A program made the position numbers and the translations under genes. From Calycina herbarum (lineage: Eukaryota > Ascomycota > Leotiomycetes > Helotiales > Pezizellaceae): DNA of 64,000 nucleotides. The first letter of the stretch is position 1. Each line of letters opens with the position of its first letter. The stretch covers positions 1 to 64,000 of the forward strand of contig LLEY01000254.1 of assembly GCA_001414485.1 (NCBI GenBank), read 5' to 3'. Under the pieces are notes generated by a model, which was not told where the DNA came from, made no database searches, and saw nothing but the letters and a program-made list of their open reading frames with translations. This document shows, in pieces, positions 38,160 to 49,940 of this stretch.

Positions 38160-38419
38160 TAAATTCAAAATTGAACGTTTGGGATATCGATTCCTATTAT
38201 CCACCCCTAGGTCCAACTTGCTTGTTTTCATGCCCCATTCCAAAATCCATCGCACATTTTTGAAGTTAACCCTTATTTTAGACCCCAAGTCCTGCTTGGT
38301 CGTTCATCCTCATATCCAAACCCAAATTCCCTTTAAGGAGGAAATCAATCCCTATTTTCCATCCCACGTCCTGCCTAGGTAGCCATATTGCCCACAAAAT
38401 CCTCCACGAAATCAACCCC
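38160..38419 (-). repeat. Degenerate ~80-bp repeat array, unit C
   Basis: Cores at 38286 (AAGTCCTGCTTGGTCGTTC) and 38366 (ACGTCCTGCCTAGGTAGCC), plus a divergent one near 38205, alternate with GAAATCAA(C/T)CCCTATTTT-like spacers. The array lies directly downstream of the unit C ORF on the minus strand. Minus-strand translation repeatedly gives QD(L/V)GxKI but the phase shifts from copy to copy, so it is probably not coding now. Confidence 0.6.
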
Positions 38420-38677
38420 TTATTCAAATTCCCACTTATATCTCCATCTCGGGACTTTGACACAACGAGCATCATCACATGGCGTATGCCCGCAAGCACC
38501 ACATGCATAGCGTTTGTGGTCCATTCTCTCCGTGGAGTAACTACATTGGCAGCAATAGAAGTACATATACTCTATTTGGCAGTTTCCACACCCCTTCCCA
38601 TGTGGACATCTGCGGCACCAAGTACCCTTGGATCTACGCTTGCATTCGCAGCAATAGAAGTTCGTACGAACAGCCAT
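38420..38677 (-). CDS. Small cysteine-rich protein (unit C), unknown family
   Basis: A frame of 85 residues from ATG at 38677. Fourteen cysteines fall in a strict pattern: FYCCEC, then WCRRCPHG, then GCGNC, then FYCCQC, then ACGACGHTPC, then ARC. Repeated CxxC pairs with neighbouring histidines look like a double zinc-ribbon fold; no named zinc finger fits. It is paralogous to the 123-residue ORF at 37419-37790 and to the broken ORF at 36256-36558. No signal peptide or membrane segment. A TATA box lies about 207 bases upstream. An overlapping frame at 38278-38508 was judged a shadow. Confidence 0.6.
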   Translation of the reverse strand: MAVRTNFYCCECKRRSKGTWCRRCPHGKGCGNCQIEYMYFYCCQCSYSTERMDHKRYACGACGHTPCDDARCVKVPRWRYKWEFE

Positions 38678-39818
38678 ATTTTTTTGCTGTTCTTTAGGAT
38701 TGATGAGTTTGGTTTGTTGCCAAATGTTTTGTTGGATATGATTGAATGAGTTGTAGAGATTTGTGCTGCTAAGAGAGATGTATGCTATTGAGGGAGATGG
38801 GTGTTTCTGAGATGTGTATTGTGTGGAGAGGAGTTGCTAAGTTTAGCTGTCGAGTTTTTTGGCTCTACAGAGGAAGAAGCAGGTACTTTTATAGACTGTA
38901 CATAGCATGTTATGCATTCAGTAATTGGAGGCATTCTCTTCAAATCCACCTCTGCTATCAAGGCTAATGACGTCTTGTTCAGCTTTCAATACTCACCCTG
39001 CTCTTTTTCCTCTGAATAGTATATTGTTACAATTGATACAGCTCACTTCATCTCGCTGCACAAATTATAGAAACAGGTTTCTTCCAACTATTACCTCTTG
39101 AAAGGGTCAAAGTCCATCATTAACCACAGCGTCCCAACCGCCATTGCTTATCCTTGAGCAGACTTTGATTTGATTAAGATCTTGCTTGGCTGGTTATTGA
39201 TTATGGTCAGGTAGTCGGTCGTTGCTTCTGACACTCATCTGCAGTACTACCCCAAATGTTCTTGGGCAATCACTACCATTATCACAGAAGGCCTAGGATA
39301 ATGAGACGATCCGGTTCCCGATTCTTCTAAACCGTCTCGAATAATACTCTAATTATCCCAGACCTTTTGGTACGCGACGAGAGATTTATTCCCAGATAAC
39401 AGTATGCTCCATTTACAATATGACAAATCTACTCCCTTCAATCTTGGACGAACAACTTATTTATAATTTACTTGACCAATTTCTACTGCCATTCGCAGGA
39501 GTGACTATTCGAAGAGGTGATTATTTGAAGTAACGCAATACTGAGAAGTGCTTGAAACAGACAACAAATCGCTTCACAGCTCTGTCCTCGCGTAGCCATT
39601 AACACGCATCAAGTGGAAACACAAGGAGCATGATACGCCTGATAGTCAGAAGTGAAGCTATTCACACCCCTCTCATCAACAGAGATAAGAAATTCACATC
39701 ACCCACGTAATACAAACACATAAAAGCTACTCGGTACCAGTAATATTTCTAATCCCCTTCTTCACTCAACACTTTCCTCATTAGGCAAAGCAAGTATAAC
39801 GCCACCAAGGATACTACA
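38678..39818. other. Upstream region of unit C and promoter of the next gene
   Basis: No gene seen. The left part holds the unit C promoter. From about 39000 the sequence is ordinary intergenic DNA up to the divergent start of the small protein at 39819. Confidence 0.5.
38759..38892 (-). promoter_or_regulatory. Promoter of cysteine-rich unit C
   Basis: The plus strand shows ATTTGTGCT at 38759-38767, 82 bases upstream of the ATG, and the complement of a TATAAAAGTA box at 38884-38892 followed by a GACTGTACATAG stretch that resembles ACTGTGTGTAG next to the unit B TATA box. Confidence 0.5.
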
Positions 39819-40412
39819 ATGGGCAACAACCCATCCAAGCCCGAAAAGAAAGAGAAGAAGAAGAAGGAGAAAGAGAAACCCATGATCAAAGGATTGGTAA
39901 GGAGAAAGGGAGAGAAGAACCCGAATAAATGGGGGTTCGAGGTTCGCGAAGAGGGGTTGGTAGTTCCATATTGGCGGGATGGTGAGTCATTTTCCCCCCG
40001 TTCTTGCGACAAACGGTGCTCGAGAGAAGGAAAATGGAAGCGGTGAAGGGTTTTTTTCAGGAGAGAAGTTGCTTGGTTTTGGAAATAGGCGAGGTCCTCA
40101 CGATTTGAAAAAGGAGGATTCTCTCGATCCCTCATCGACATCTCTCTCTTTCTCCGAACTTTAACTGACACCACAACAGCACCCGGCCTCCCACCGAAAA
40201 AAGAGTCAAAAAAAGACAAGGAAGAGACCTTGAAAAAAGAATCTTTCCAAAAGGGATGGAACGCTGGCCAGAGGGCGGCGGGAGTACAACCTGGTACTCC
40301 TCGTGGAGGATCCGGGAGAGGGTACTCTGGTGGTGGATCTGGCGCAGGACGTAGTGGGGGTAGAAGTGGTAGTGGAAGACTCCCTGGTCCGAATCCTTCT
40401 AGTAGTGGGTAA
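39819..40412 (+). CDS. Small Lys/Gly-rich protein, probably N-myristoylated
   Basis: Two exons (39819-39981 and 40180-40412) give 131 residues. The N-terminus MGNNPSK fits an N-myristoylation signal (Gly2, Ser6, Lys7), followed by a very basic stretch (KPEKKEKKKKEKEK) of the kind that holds lipidated proteins at membranes. Residues 29-55 look ordered (RRKGEKNPNKWGFEVREEG, then VVPYWRDG). After a second Lys-rich segment comes a Gly/Ser/Arg-rich tail. I do not recognise the family; membrane association is an inference. The stop TAA overlaps a GTAAGT that could be a donor, so a longer form with another exon cannot be excluded. Confidence 0.6.
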
Positions 40413-41987
40413 GTTCGTTCGATGGGGTTGGTGGAAGAATGAGGAACAAGAAGGGAGTTAGTAACAAGATGGAGATTTGCTATCGTAGATTAAGGGGGAA
40501 TATCATTGGATGTCGCTTCTGGCTAAGAGAGTGAGTTGTGATGTGATTCAGAAAAGCGCAGCGACCTACCAGCTTTCGTATGAGAAGTTACCAATATATT
40601 TGTTATCCACCTTTAAGTGGAGTACAAAGTCACAGTGGACCAAGTGTTGATTTAGCTATATTTGCTTTACACTTGTCAGGTATAAGAAGTTCTTGGAAAG
40701 AATGCTCTTACCGTTAACCGGATCTCCAAGCTCAACCACCCTCACGGTGATCTCTTGAACTTACAACCCCATTTATGACTTTCAGAATTTCAAGTAGATG
40801 TCTCAAGGTGCATCCTCTTTCCATCTCTCCCTATCCACTCCAAATATTCCCTCGTACTCACACAGCAGCCCCCCACCCAAAGAAATGACATTTCCATCTC
40901 AGTTCCTCCACCTCGAATCCACTTTCCTCCAAGATGCTTTTTTATATTCCATGCCTCAACCGAAACTACCAAACACCTCCACAACAATCTAGACATCCTC
41001 CACCACCAGGACAACTCGGAGCAGGTAAGTTCCAAATGGATATTCACCTCAAAGAAAATATTCATCAAAGGGAAGAGCGGTTCATTATTCCCGAGTCACA
41101 AGCACAAGCACGAACACTTGCCACCACCCTAAGCAAAATCTCACCATTCACAACACATTCACATCACACCAACATAAAGAGAGACATGCAATTATAAAAG
41201 CTCATTTTCTTCTCCCTCCCAAACAGCTAGCTAGCTAGCTAAACCAGCCCATCCCCCAAACCGCCAATTACACTAATATGTAAGGGTATGCATGCATCTG
41301 CTTTCCATCCTTCCTTCCCCGAAAACTTATTTGCATTTGCCACCAGCCAGTTCCCCATCCATCCCCATATCTACCCCCCAAAACAATGCAAAAGCAAAGC
41401 AATAATAGACGAATTCCACCAACCATCCATCCATGAGAATCTCCCATTCCACCCATCGGAGAATTCTCAAGGTAAAAAAATATCAACCGCATGCACACCA
41501 GAAAGAAGAAGAAAAATGTACGTCTAACATAAAAACAAGGCGAACAGAACTCAAAACAACGATACCGCCCTATTTTCATATCTCATCAAGAAGCGAAGAA
41601 GAAGCCCGCAATGATCGACCCATCGCAAGATGAGAAAGGTGAAGAAGGTACCCATCTCAAGAACATCCATCGATTTGTGAGAGGATCCATGGAAAAAACA
41701 AGGACCGTTTTGAGGGGGAAAAAAGACGCAAGCAACAATATGCTCAATGCTCAAATAATTTACGTCGTCGCTCAATTGAACCATTTCATCGTCGTCTCAT
41801 CGTGCAATGCGCGCTGAATTTCGAAGTAGAAAGAGAAGAGAAGATTTTTTGCGAAACAGGAGAGAGAAAAATATGCTGTATTGTTCGATTGCTCGAGGAA
41901 AAGATGTATGTGCAAGGTTTGTATTGGTGTATGGTGTAACATCGTCGAGTGGGGTGTGTATGATTTTTTTTGGTTGCGGAAAAAAGC
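40413..41987. other. Intergenic between the small protein and the Gln-rich regulator
   Basis: No gene is supported. It must contain the 3' ends of both flanking convergent genes. A (GCTA)4 microsatellite lies at about 41226-41241; many short CA/TC-rich tracts make the reading frames here look open without coding signal. Confidence 0.55.
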
Positions 41988-44728
41988 TTAAGCATCATCT
42001 TGTCGCTCTCTCTTGGATCGATCGTTCCACATCCGCTTGCCAACTCGAGTCTCGAAGTGTGGTGCAGCAGCAACATCTTTGCTGGTAGTTTCCATTGTGG
42101 AACGTACTTTGTTGCGATAAGAGTCCACTGTCAAGAGGTCAGTGCATGCCACACGAATTTGGCGGGTGAAATGGGGAAAACTTACAAGCTTTTTGAAGGA
42201 AGACCGTCTTGTCTGCAAAGACTCTGCTTTGGTGCCATGTCATTCGATATCCCAAGTCGTTCAATCGAACTTCCTTGGATCGAACACTGCCTCTCATCTT
42301 TGGCACTTCAACCTCTCCTTCTCCGCCATCCGCCAATGGTACATTGACAGACAAACGTCCACGTTGCTTTCTTCCACCACGAGAACCTGTATGTGGCTCA
42401 ACCTCATCGCCCTCGTCGTCATCATCACCCTCAAAGAAACGACTTCCTCGAGCACTTGGTGGTGGACTCTGCATCTCGAGAGGGAACCAGCTGCGAGGGT
42501 AGACAGAGTTGCTCTTGCGGAAGGAATCTGGAATTTCTTTGATATCGACAGTATCAAGAGTCACTCTCACACGAACTCGTCCACCCTTTCCTGGGTCGTC
42601 GACGAGGATGAACTTTCTCTTCTTGGCTTCTGGGATATCACCAAAGAGTGAAAGTCGTTCTTCCTCATCTAGCTCCGCCTTACCATGAGATCGGGACGAT
42701 GATGCCGGGATCGGTGCGCCTTGAGAAGAGTGTGGTGCGGCATGTTGACCATAAACAGAAGGTGCCATGGAAGCACCGCCGGCACTTGGATTTGGAGGGT
42801 AAGAACCTGGTTGGCCTGGGTAGACATGAGCTTGTCGGACATCATCTGAATTTGCTGGAGCACCATTGGGAGCTTGATGATGGTGATGATGTTGTTCGTC
42901 AGCAGAGTATTCATCTTCGCCTAATTACGAAGGATCATATTAGCCTCTCACTTTAACCGGTAAGCGAACAAGTACGATGCGAAAAATATAGTGATCAAAA
43001 AGGGAACGGGAAGCAGTACAATAGGGCCAGGACATGATGTGTAGGGTATTGGGCGACGCCAGGCAAGCAACCAAAGTGCAATATGTATTATACAGGAAGC
43101 CAAAAGTGCTCTTAGACCCAGACAAATTGAATCCCAAATTTCCTCCCGTTCAACAGGTATGTTCGCACAAAAGGTATAATAACACGATAATAATATAATC
43201 ATAGAGCAACATCACATCTGGTGAAACATACCGACTTCATCTCCTCCTTGCGTACTTCCGTCGGGGTGGGCGTGGTGGTGGTGGAGTTGTGAGCCTCCCA
43301 TGCCGCTGCTCATGCTAGGCTTGGGCATGCTCTGTTGCGCCGCGCTGCCAGGACCCATGTTACCGGCTGGTGGCATCCCAGTTGGGCCACCGCTGGGGCC
43401 TGCCATGTGAGGGGTGTGAGTTGCTGCTTGAACTGCCTTTCGATTGTTGATCTTGGCCATTCGGCGAACTCGTCTACTACGTAGTCGTGGATCTTGGTTG
43501 CTGTTTCTCCAGCTATCGACTGCGCGTTGAATTAAACCTCTCTTTCCGCGAAGGCAGGGGTTCAATTCTGCCAACGCCCAACCGACTGTGTTACACTCAG
43601 TCTCGTAGACCAAGCGATTGCCTCGGTATTGATCCTTGCTGCAGCAAGCGCGCGGGTACACACAGTTCTCCGTCTTGAACTCTGGACTCAACGTATCGAC
43701 ATTTACAGATTCCACGTCGCATCGGATGGTGTATTCCATCTTAACGCGATCGCGAGAATATTCAAATGCGATCCATTGAACACCATTGTTATCTTGTCGC
43801 ACAACCAAAGGCGTAGTTGCGGGAATTGGACCAGGTGCAGCATTGGGGTTGACACCACTGCCACCAGGTACGTTGTTCTGCTGCATTTGCGCACCATTTG
43901 TTGGATGTTGTGGAGGTCCCAAAGGCGCGGCTGGTTGACGATTCATCTGGGGGACGTGTGGCTCCATCTTGGTTCTTGGGCTGCCAGTAATGGCTTGTTG
44001 AGGATGCTGATTGGCGTGCTGTGGTTGTTGGTGCATCTGATGTTGACTAGGAGTCTGCGACATCAACAGATTTGGCTGTGAAGTCATTGCCGCGTGCTGC
44101 TGTTGTTGCTGGTGCTGCTGTGGGTGTGGTGCGCCATATGGAGAATTGCCCTGAGGTGCCATTGGCGGTGGGTATTGCTGTTGAGGACCGCCATAGTACA
44201 TCTGAGGGTTTTGTTGGAGTTGTGTGGTTGGCGCGCCATACATGTTGTGTCGCTGATCGTGTGCACTTGGAGAAGCAACCGATGCTGGTGAATTCGACTG
44301 TGGAGTATGATAGGAAATGGGAGGGTATGGACGCGACATTTGAGCAGCGGCCATGATATCAGGGGTTTCTGGCGCTGTATACTAGGTCAGTGATCAACGT
44401 TCTTTTTTGGCAAACCACCCTGGGGGAACTTACGAGCTGAAGAATATGTTCCTGACGCGCTGGGAGTGCTATATGGACTTGGGTGTGCAGAATAGTAGGA
44501 GACGTCCTGTGGATGTTGTCCGCCGGGGTTTGGAGCACTCTGCTGGGCGTATTGAGGTAGACCGTGGGCAGGAGGGTTGTAAGGGTTCGAATGTTGGGCT
44601 TGAGAGGGAGGAGCTTGTTGTTGCTGATGGTGTTGTTGATGTACAATGCTCGAGGGTCGAGGCTGTTGGAGATGATGGGGAGGAGGACCCTGTTGCGCGT
44701 GGTGGGGATGATGCTGCATAGGAGCCAT
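41988..44728 (-). CDS. Gln/Pro-rich fungal regulator with duplicated 'VYPR' domain
   Basis: Four exons (44728-44434, 44374-43232, 42920-42186, 42127-41988) give 770 residues. The first ~300 are low complexity (His, Gln, Pro), as in activation regions. An ordered domain follows (about 300-410): WIAFEYSRDRVKMEYTIRCD, NCVYPRACCSKDQ, ETECNTVGWALAELNPCL, then RRVRRMAK. A His-rich linker leads to a second region (about 560-770) with VRVTLDTVDIKEIP, SNSVYPRSWFP, RLNDLGYRMTWHQSRVF and LQKALDSYRNKV. The two halves match block by block, so the domain is duplicated. I associate this family, from memory, with fungal proteins annotated DUF8032 and often called transcriptional regulators; no DNA-binding fold is proven. 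Nuclear location is inferred from basic clusters. All splice joints restore frame; the last intron joins QKA-L-DSYR exactly. Confidence 0.87.
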
Positions 44729-47117
44729 CTATTAGCAATCTGACTATTGCGCAGTGAAAATGCAACGGCGCAAGCTAAGAATCATTAAGAGGAGAATGAA
44801 GTCGCGTCGCGATGTTTATTATGACACTTGAAATGTAGGAGAATGGTGGTGGATCCTTGCGACGAGGGTGGACTGGAGAGACGCGGTCCCTGGAGTCCGA
44901 TCTTCTACTTTTGAACAAGGCGCCTTGCGCATCGGAGAAAGCAGTACCATTCTGGAATTGCGGCAGGACTGGGGGGAAGGACAAGACAAGGAAAGATTGC
45001 GAGGGTGTACCTCCGTATTCGAGCCAGATGCCTTACGAAATCTTCAGACGATGGATCGCAGGCCAAGGGACAAGGCAATATCCGAGTTCTGGCGATACTG
45101 GCCGGGGGGCCTCGCGCTTTTGACTGAACCGGACGAGCCAACGGCCAAGGAGCAAAGAAACGCAAAGATCAAAAATAGACAACAGATTCCGGAGAATAAT
45201 AGAAAGAGGGTTAAAACAAGATTGATCGGAGCGAGGATAAAATATACGCTGAGTGGGGGGATGTGTGAAGGAGGAACAAGAGATATGCGGCGACGGAAGG
45301 TGTTGATTATGACCAGGGAGGGGTGTGGATTTGAGAGTGGAGGCGGCGGTTTTGATGGTTGTGGTGGTGGTGGCGGTGGTGGATTTGCGGGTTGCAGAGG
45401 CGGCAGCCAGGTCGAGCAAGGCAATGAATGGTATGAGCGTTTGTGGTTTAGGCTTGATTTATGGTGGAAGCGGCGAAATGTTCTCCAAGCAGAAGTTTGG
45501 GAAGAAGCCGATTTGGAAGAAACTGCATAAAAGTCCCTTCGCGTTGTTCAGGGGTGGTTGGAGGAAGGATTCGCGAATGGGATGCTAAACAGGGCCCGTC
45601 GAGATTAAAGAACTCAGGGGAACCGATGTCTGTCGAGTTGAAGCTGGCCTGTGGTGGTGACGGGTGGGACAACAACGCATGGCATGGAAGACAAGGTTGC
45701 TATCGCATAATGTGGACAACGAGGCCGGCCAGCAGGGGGAGACCCAATGAGAAATAGGGACCAGGTGGCGGCCGAGCGGGGGACACTGGATTGGAACGGC
45801 CCTGGAGGCGGCGAAGAAATGAGAGAGAATTGGCTAGCCGGTTGAGGACTAACGTCGTGAAGTCCTGATGACCGGGAGCAAGGGGCGAGTTGCATTTTGC
45901 TGATGGAGATGGATGCCGCAGTGTTGCCAGTGAGTCCAAGACTTAGGTGGAACGGCGGGCGCGGATGTGGGTGGGTGGCCCAGCAAGAGGGTGGTGGATA
46001 CTCTGCTCTCCCACTGGCTGGGGAACAGCGCGGGTGTTTTTTTTTTTAGCAAGATGACGCGGTGACGACGAGCCAGAGGGGTACAAAAGCGGCCCTCTAA
46101 ACTCCACCAGTGTCGAGGGAAAGGATGGTGTAGTCGGCGTTGATGCGGCGCTCTCTCGACCTTGGCAAGCCACTCGCGACTCGACGGGCAGCACTCCAGT
46201 CTCGGATTGAGGGCTCGCCGCCTTTGCCTCCACAATTCGTGACAATCAGAAATGATGCTCACGCCCGTGACACCGGCAGTCCATCGAGACTTTGTGCCTG
46301 TACTCGTCTTCGTCGTAGGTGAGCCAGCTCAAGAACCATCCATCGGGGATCGTCGTCGTGCAAACGGGTTGTTGGTTGGGACTAAGAATAGCGTTGCCTT
46401 GCGTTGCGTAGAGTCCGTCCGTCGATGGATGCAGTGCAAGACCGATGCACAACTGAATCATGAGCAGTCCGGCGTCGAACAACAGCTCCAGTGGTGATTC
46501 AGTACTCCAGAGTCGTGCTTCAGTGATCCGGTTCAATTCCTCCAGTCGAGTGCTCCAGCGTTCCGTCCCCCGCCACAGGCGACACATGCACCCCCAACCC
46601 GAGCGAACAACCGCTGAAAATCCAAACGTGCATGCACCCGCCCTCCTTCTCCACGCTGCTGTAAGCGAGGCCTTGCTCGCCTGCAACTTCACGTTTCCAT
46701 CTCTCAGGTCGGTGCAGGCCACGCTTTGGGCCCTTGGCGCCGTTCCGCGTGGGATTGGGCAGCAAAGCCAAACCCTTGTCTCACTCGCTCCGACCCTGAT
46801 CCAGGGTGAAACGAGTCGACGAACGTTCCTCAGCCTGTCAAAGTCGAATCGAGGCTAGAGAGTCCCGTGATCTGATGGAAATGTATGTGTCGAAGCCACA
46901 CCTGCGTGCCCCACCCTGCACGCTACCCTGGTACACTTGAACAGAAGCAGAGTAGCTTGCGAAATGGGAAAAACCTTGTGGTGAAGCAATGTAATCATGG
47001 CCGTGTAGCCAGAAAGAGTACAAACGCGAGAATGAAAGTCCGATCCAACGCTCACGAAAAAACCAGGCAATAAATAAATAAAAGTGACAATGCTCGTACG
47101 AAAAGAAGAGTGAACTT

Positions 47118-48220
47118 ACGTGATCACCAGCCACGGCCACCCCGGGCTCCTCTTTGTATCCTCCGCTCTGACGGTGAGCCATCTCTAAGGCCTGTCCTGC
47201 GCGTCTGTTAGCCACCTTGTCTGCCAGCCACCCTCGAGCCACATCGCCGTTGAAATCCTGCAAGCACATCGACAAGCCTGCCGGCACAGGGACCTTCATG
47301 CCTCCCTGCCTTGCAACATCTGTGCGTGTCTACGAGGGTAAGGAGGGGAATTGCCGTCTCAACTTACTGCTGGAAAAAGGTACGATGAAAGTAATCGGCC
47401 CAATTATCCTCGAACGAGGCTTGATAAGATGAGCTTCTGGAGACCAAGTGAAACGTGTGTGGTCACTAAATAGTAGACTCCTAACTCAATTAGCCATTTT
47501 TCATAGAAGTCAAGTAACAGTGTAATGCGATCGTCGAAACGCATGATGCGCACCTGGCGACCAAAATAGAACGGATTCCAGATGATTTCCAACCCCCGGG
47601 GCCGATCATTCAGTGGAAACACAGGGGGAAAAACTGAAATTGAGGAGATGAATCGATGCGATTGATGCATGGAAAGCATGGAAACATCTTCTCGAATTTC
47701 TTTTCTTGGATCAGGACACCGGTTTGAACCTGCAATACCCCCGATTGCGAGACACGGGATAGACCATTCCGAGTCTCTGAGTGGTTTGCAGTTTCGTGGG
47801 AAGGGGAGATGGGCAATAAATGTGTCCAACGGTCGGGGATGCTGGCAGATTCGGAGTGGTACAAAAATGGGACGGTTCAACCTTGTCCGGTTGACGCCAA
47901 CAACTAATCTGGAACTGACTCTATTCTGCCCATGAATCGGAAAGGATTAAGGTTATTATCTGATCAAATCCAGGAAAATCCAGAGTTCCCGTCACTCGGT
48001 TCTCCCAGACTTGATTAAAAAAAAATAACGATACATCTTCTCGACGCTGATCGAGGGGTGTTGGGGCGGGTGCACAGCATCCCACAGCGGTCTTCAGCGT
48101 TACCCAACAGCGCTGCGGGTCGCTTCGCGTGCTCCCTAAAAATGGAGTCCACGTTTTGGCCACTACGGATTTGACGAACTGGGAACACCAAGACGAGCGA
48201 GAAACGAGGATAAACTTACT
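47118..48220 (-). other. Cluster of minus-strand splice donors, possible noncoding exons
   Basis: Three perfect GTAAGT donors are read on the minus strand at 47119, 47367 and 48219. Ahead of the first lies a candidate exon (about 47120-47195) whose acceptor CGCGCAG follows a GCTAAC branch-like motif at the usual short distance. No long protein results. This may be a spliced 5' leader of the regulator gene or a long noncoding RNA. Confidence 0.25.
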
Positions 48221-49940
48221 TTCTGGGGAAATGTCAATTCCTATCAAGTGTATTGCCGTCGTGACCCGTATTTCGACCTATTATTTTTCGCGTCAGTTTC
48301 GTGTTCCCATATGATAAGATGGGTGATAGGCAGTATCGTGCAGACGGGCCCGACTAGTTCATGCGCACGCAAAGGAAAGTTGCATACAAAAAGGGCTGGA
48401 TGACCTCAAATGCAGACAGGTGGTGTGCAGAAGAATGACGCAACCCGACTTTGGACGAGGCTGAACAGAAGCTGGGAAATTCCACGAAGAACAACGTCTG
48501 TAGAGAAGAACCAGGTATTTGAGAGGGTGGTGGTCGAGGGGCTTGGAGACATAATATACAGGCATGGGTGGTTGATAAACATCCTGCCAGGGCAGGACAC
48601 CATCAACCACGCCAAGGAGTGCAGGCTTCGGCACATTAATTAAGGAGATGATGGGGTTGCAAGCAGAACAGGGGATGAAGCTGGTCATGCAGCAAGCCTT
48701 GGACGCCTCGCTTACACGACGAGGACCAACCGCCCAGTGGGGAGGAGACCAAGGGTAATCAAGCGTCATTCACGACATGTCGAAAGATATCTGGTGTGCA
48801 GAAAGAGAGAACGGGATACACGGAAAGAAAGGACTAGGTCCGGAACATACCTAGTACTAGATCTTGATAGATCTGGTGCCCTAGCTAGACGGGGGCGATA
48901 CAGTCGCTAGGTGATACCAGCTATTCAAGGCCAGTTCGTCGGAAGACTTTCTTTAGGGTTCAGAGTGTGGGGTAAGTGGCATAAGCGCTTCGGCGGCAGT
49001 TTCCTGTCAAAGAATAAGCATGGTACATTGATGTAAATAAATTCACCATGTTGACTTCGGACTCACAATTGATGATCGCTTCTGAGTATTATTCCAGGAG
49101 GGGCACTTGGGTAATATGACTGGCTGGTACCACGATGCCTGGAGTAAAGTGTTGCGCTTGGAGTTTTCGTTCAGTATCGTTGTCTTCAGGTATTGCAGAG
49201 AAATTCTTCCACAATTGACTGGACGGCAAATAACAGCGCCTCGAGGGTGCGTGATCAACAAATTGTTCCGTTTGTGCGAAAAATGTCCAACTGAACAATG
49301 CCGGTGTGACGAGGGGCGAAATGCTTCGCAGATAGAGTGGATGTTGTACGCGGCTGTTGCAGAACTGTATGTGTCGTTCTCTACCTCTTGCAGAGCTTGT
49401 GAATCCTTCTCGAAAACCTCCAACCCGGTTGATGTCACGACTATCGAGTCCCGAGTCCAGATGATCGGATCGAAAAGCGTCCGTCAAGCGCGTTGTTCGG
49501 CGTCGAAACTAAGTTCGGGCTTCTCGGGGTCTGCACGGGATAGTTGCGGCGGAGGAACGTAGTATGTAGGCAGAAGGGTAACAGCAGTCGGGACAGCTGG
49601 AACTATCGAGTCTAGGTGGTACACATGTCAGCGCTATGTTCAATACTAAATGTCAAGCATCGTCTCAGCTTGCTTCCTCTGGCTTGCGAGCTGGGACTAA
49701 TTTGAGGGTCCGCTCAGACCGATAAGTGGTAGGGCTGATTCTGGTTCCTGCCACGACCGAACCACGATGTTTTTTCTCGCTCGGATCTCTCAGTAGTAGT
49801 CGCGTCCCTCATGGCTTAGGGATCTGCACGTTAGGTGGTCGTACGTGTGTTGTGGTGCAAGAATGAATCGCGTAGAGAGATGCTTAGTATGAGGAGGAGG
49901 TTCGCAATGAGGTACTGGCGCCCAAACGCGGTGTTCGTGA

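Noticed and set aside
38278..38508. 76-codon frame overlapping the unit C cysteine-rich ORF
   Set aside because: It runs into the degenerate repeat array and lacks the cysteine pattern; the repeat phase changes between copies, so it is not a stable coding frame.
45325..45530. Gly-rich frame near the regulator promoter
   Set aside because: Comes from GGT/GGC low-complexity DNA; the other strand reads as Pro/Thr-rich with equal length.
49043..49562. Overlapping 131-151-codon frames on both strands
   Set aside because: No domain; the minus frame begins without ATG. Kept only as a possible spliced noncoding transcript.
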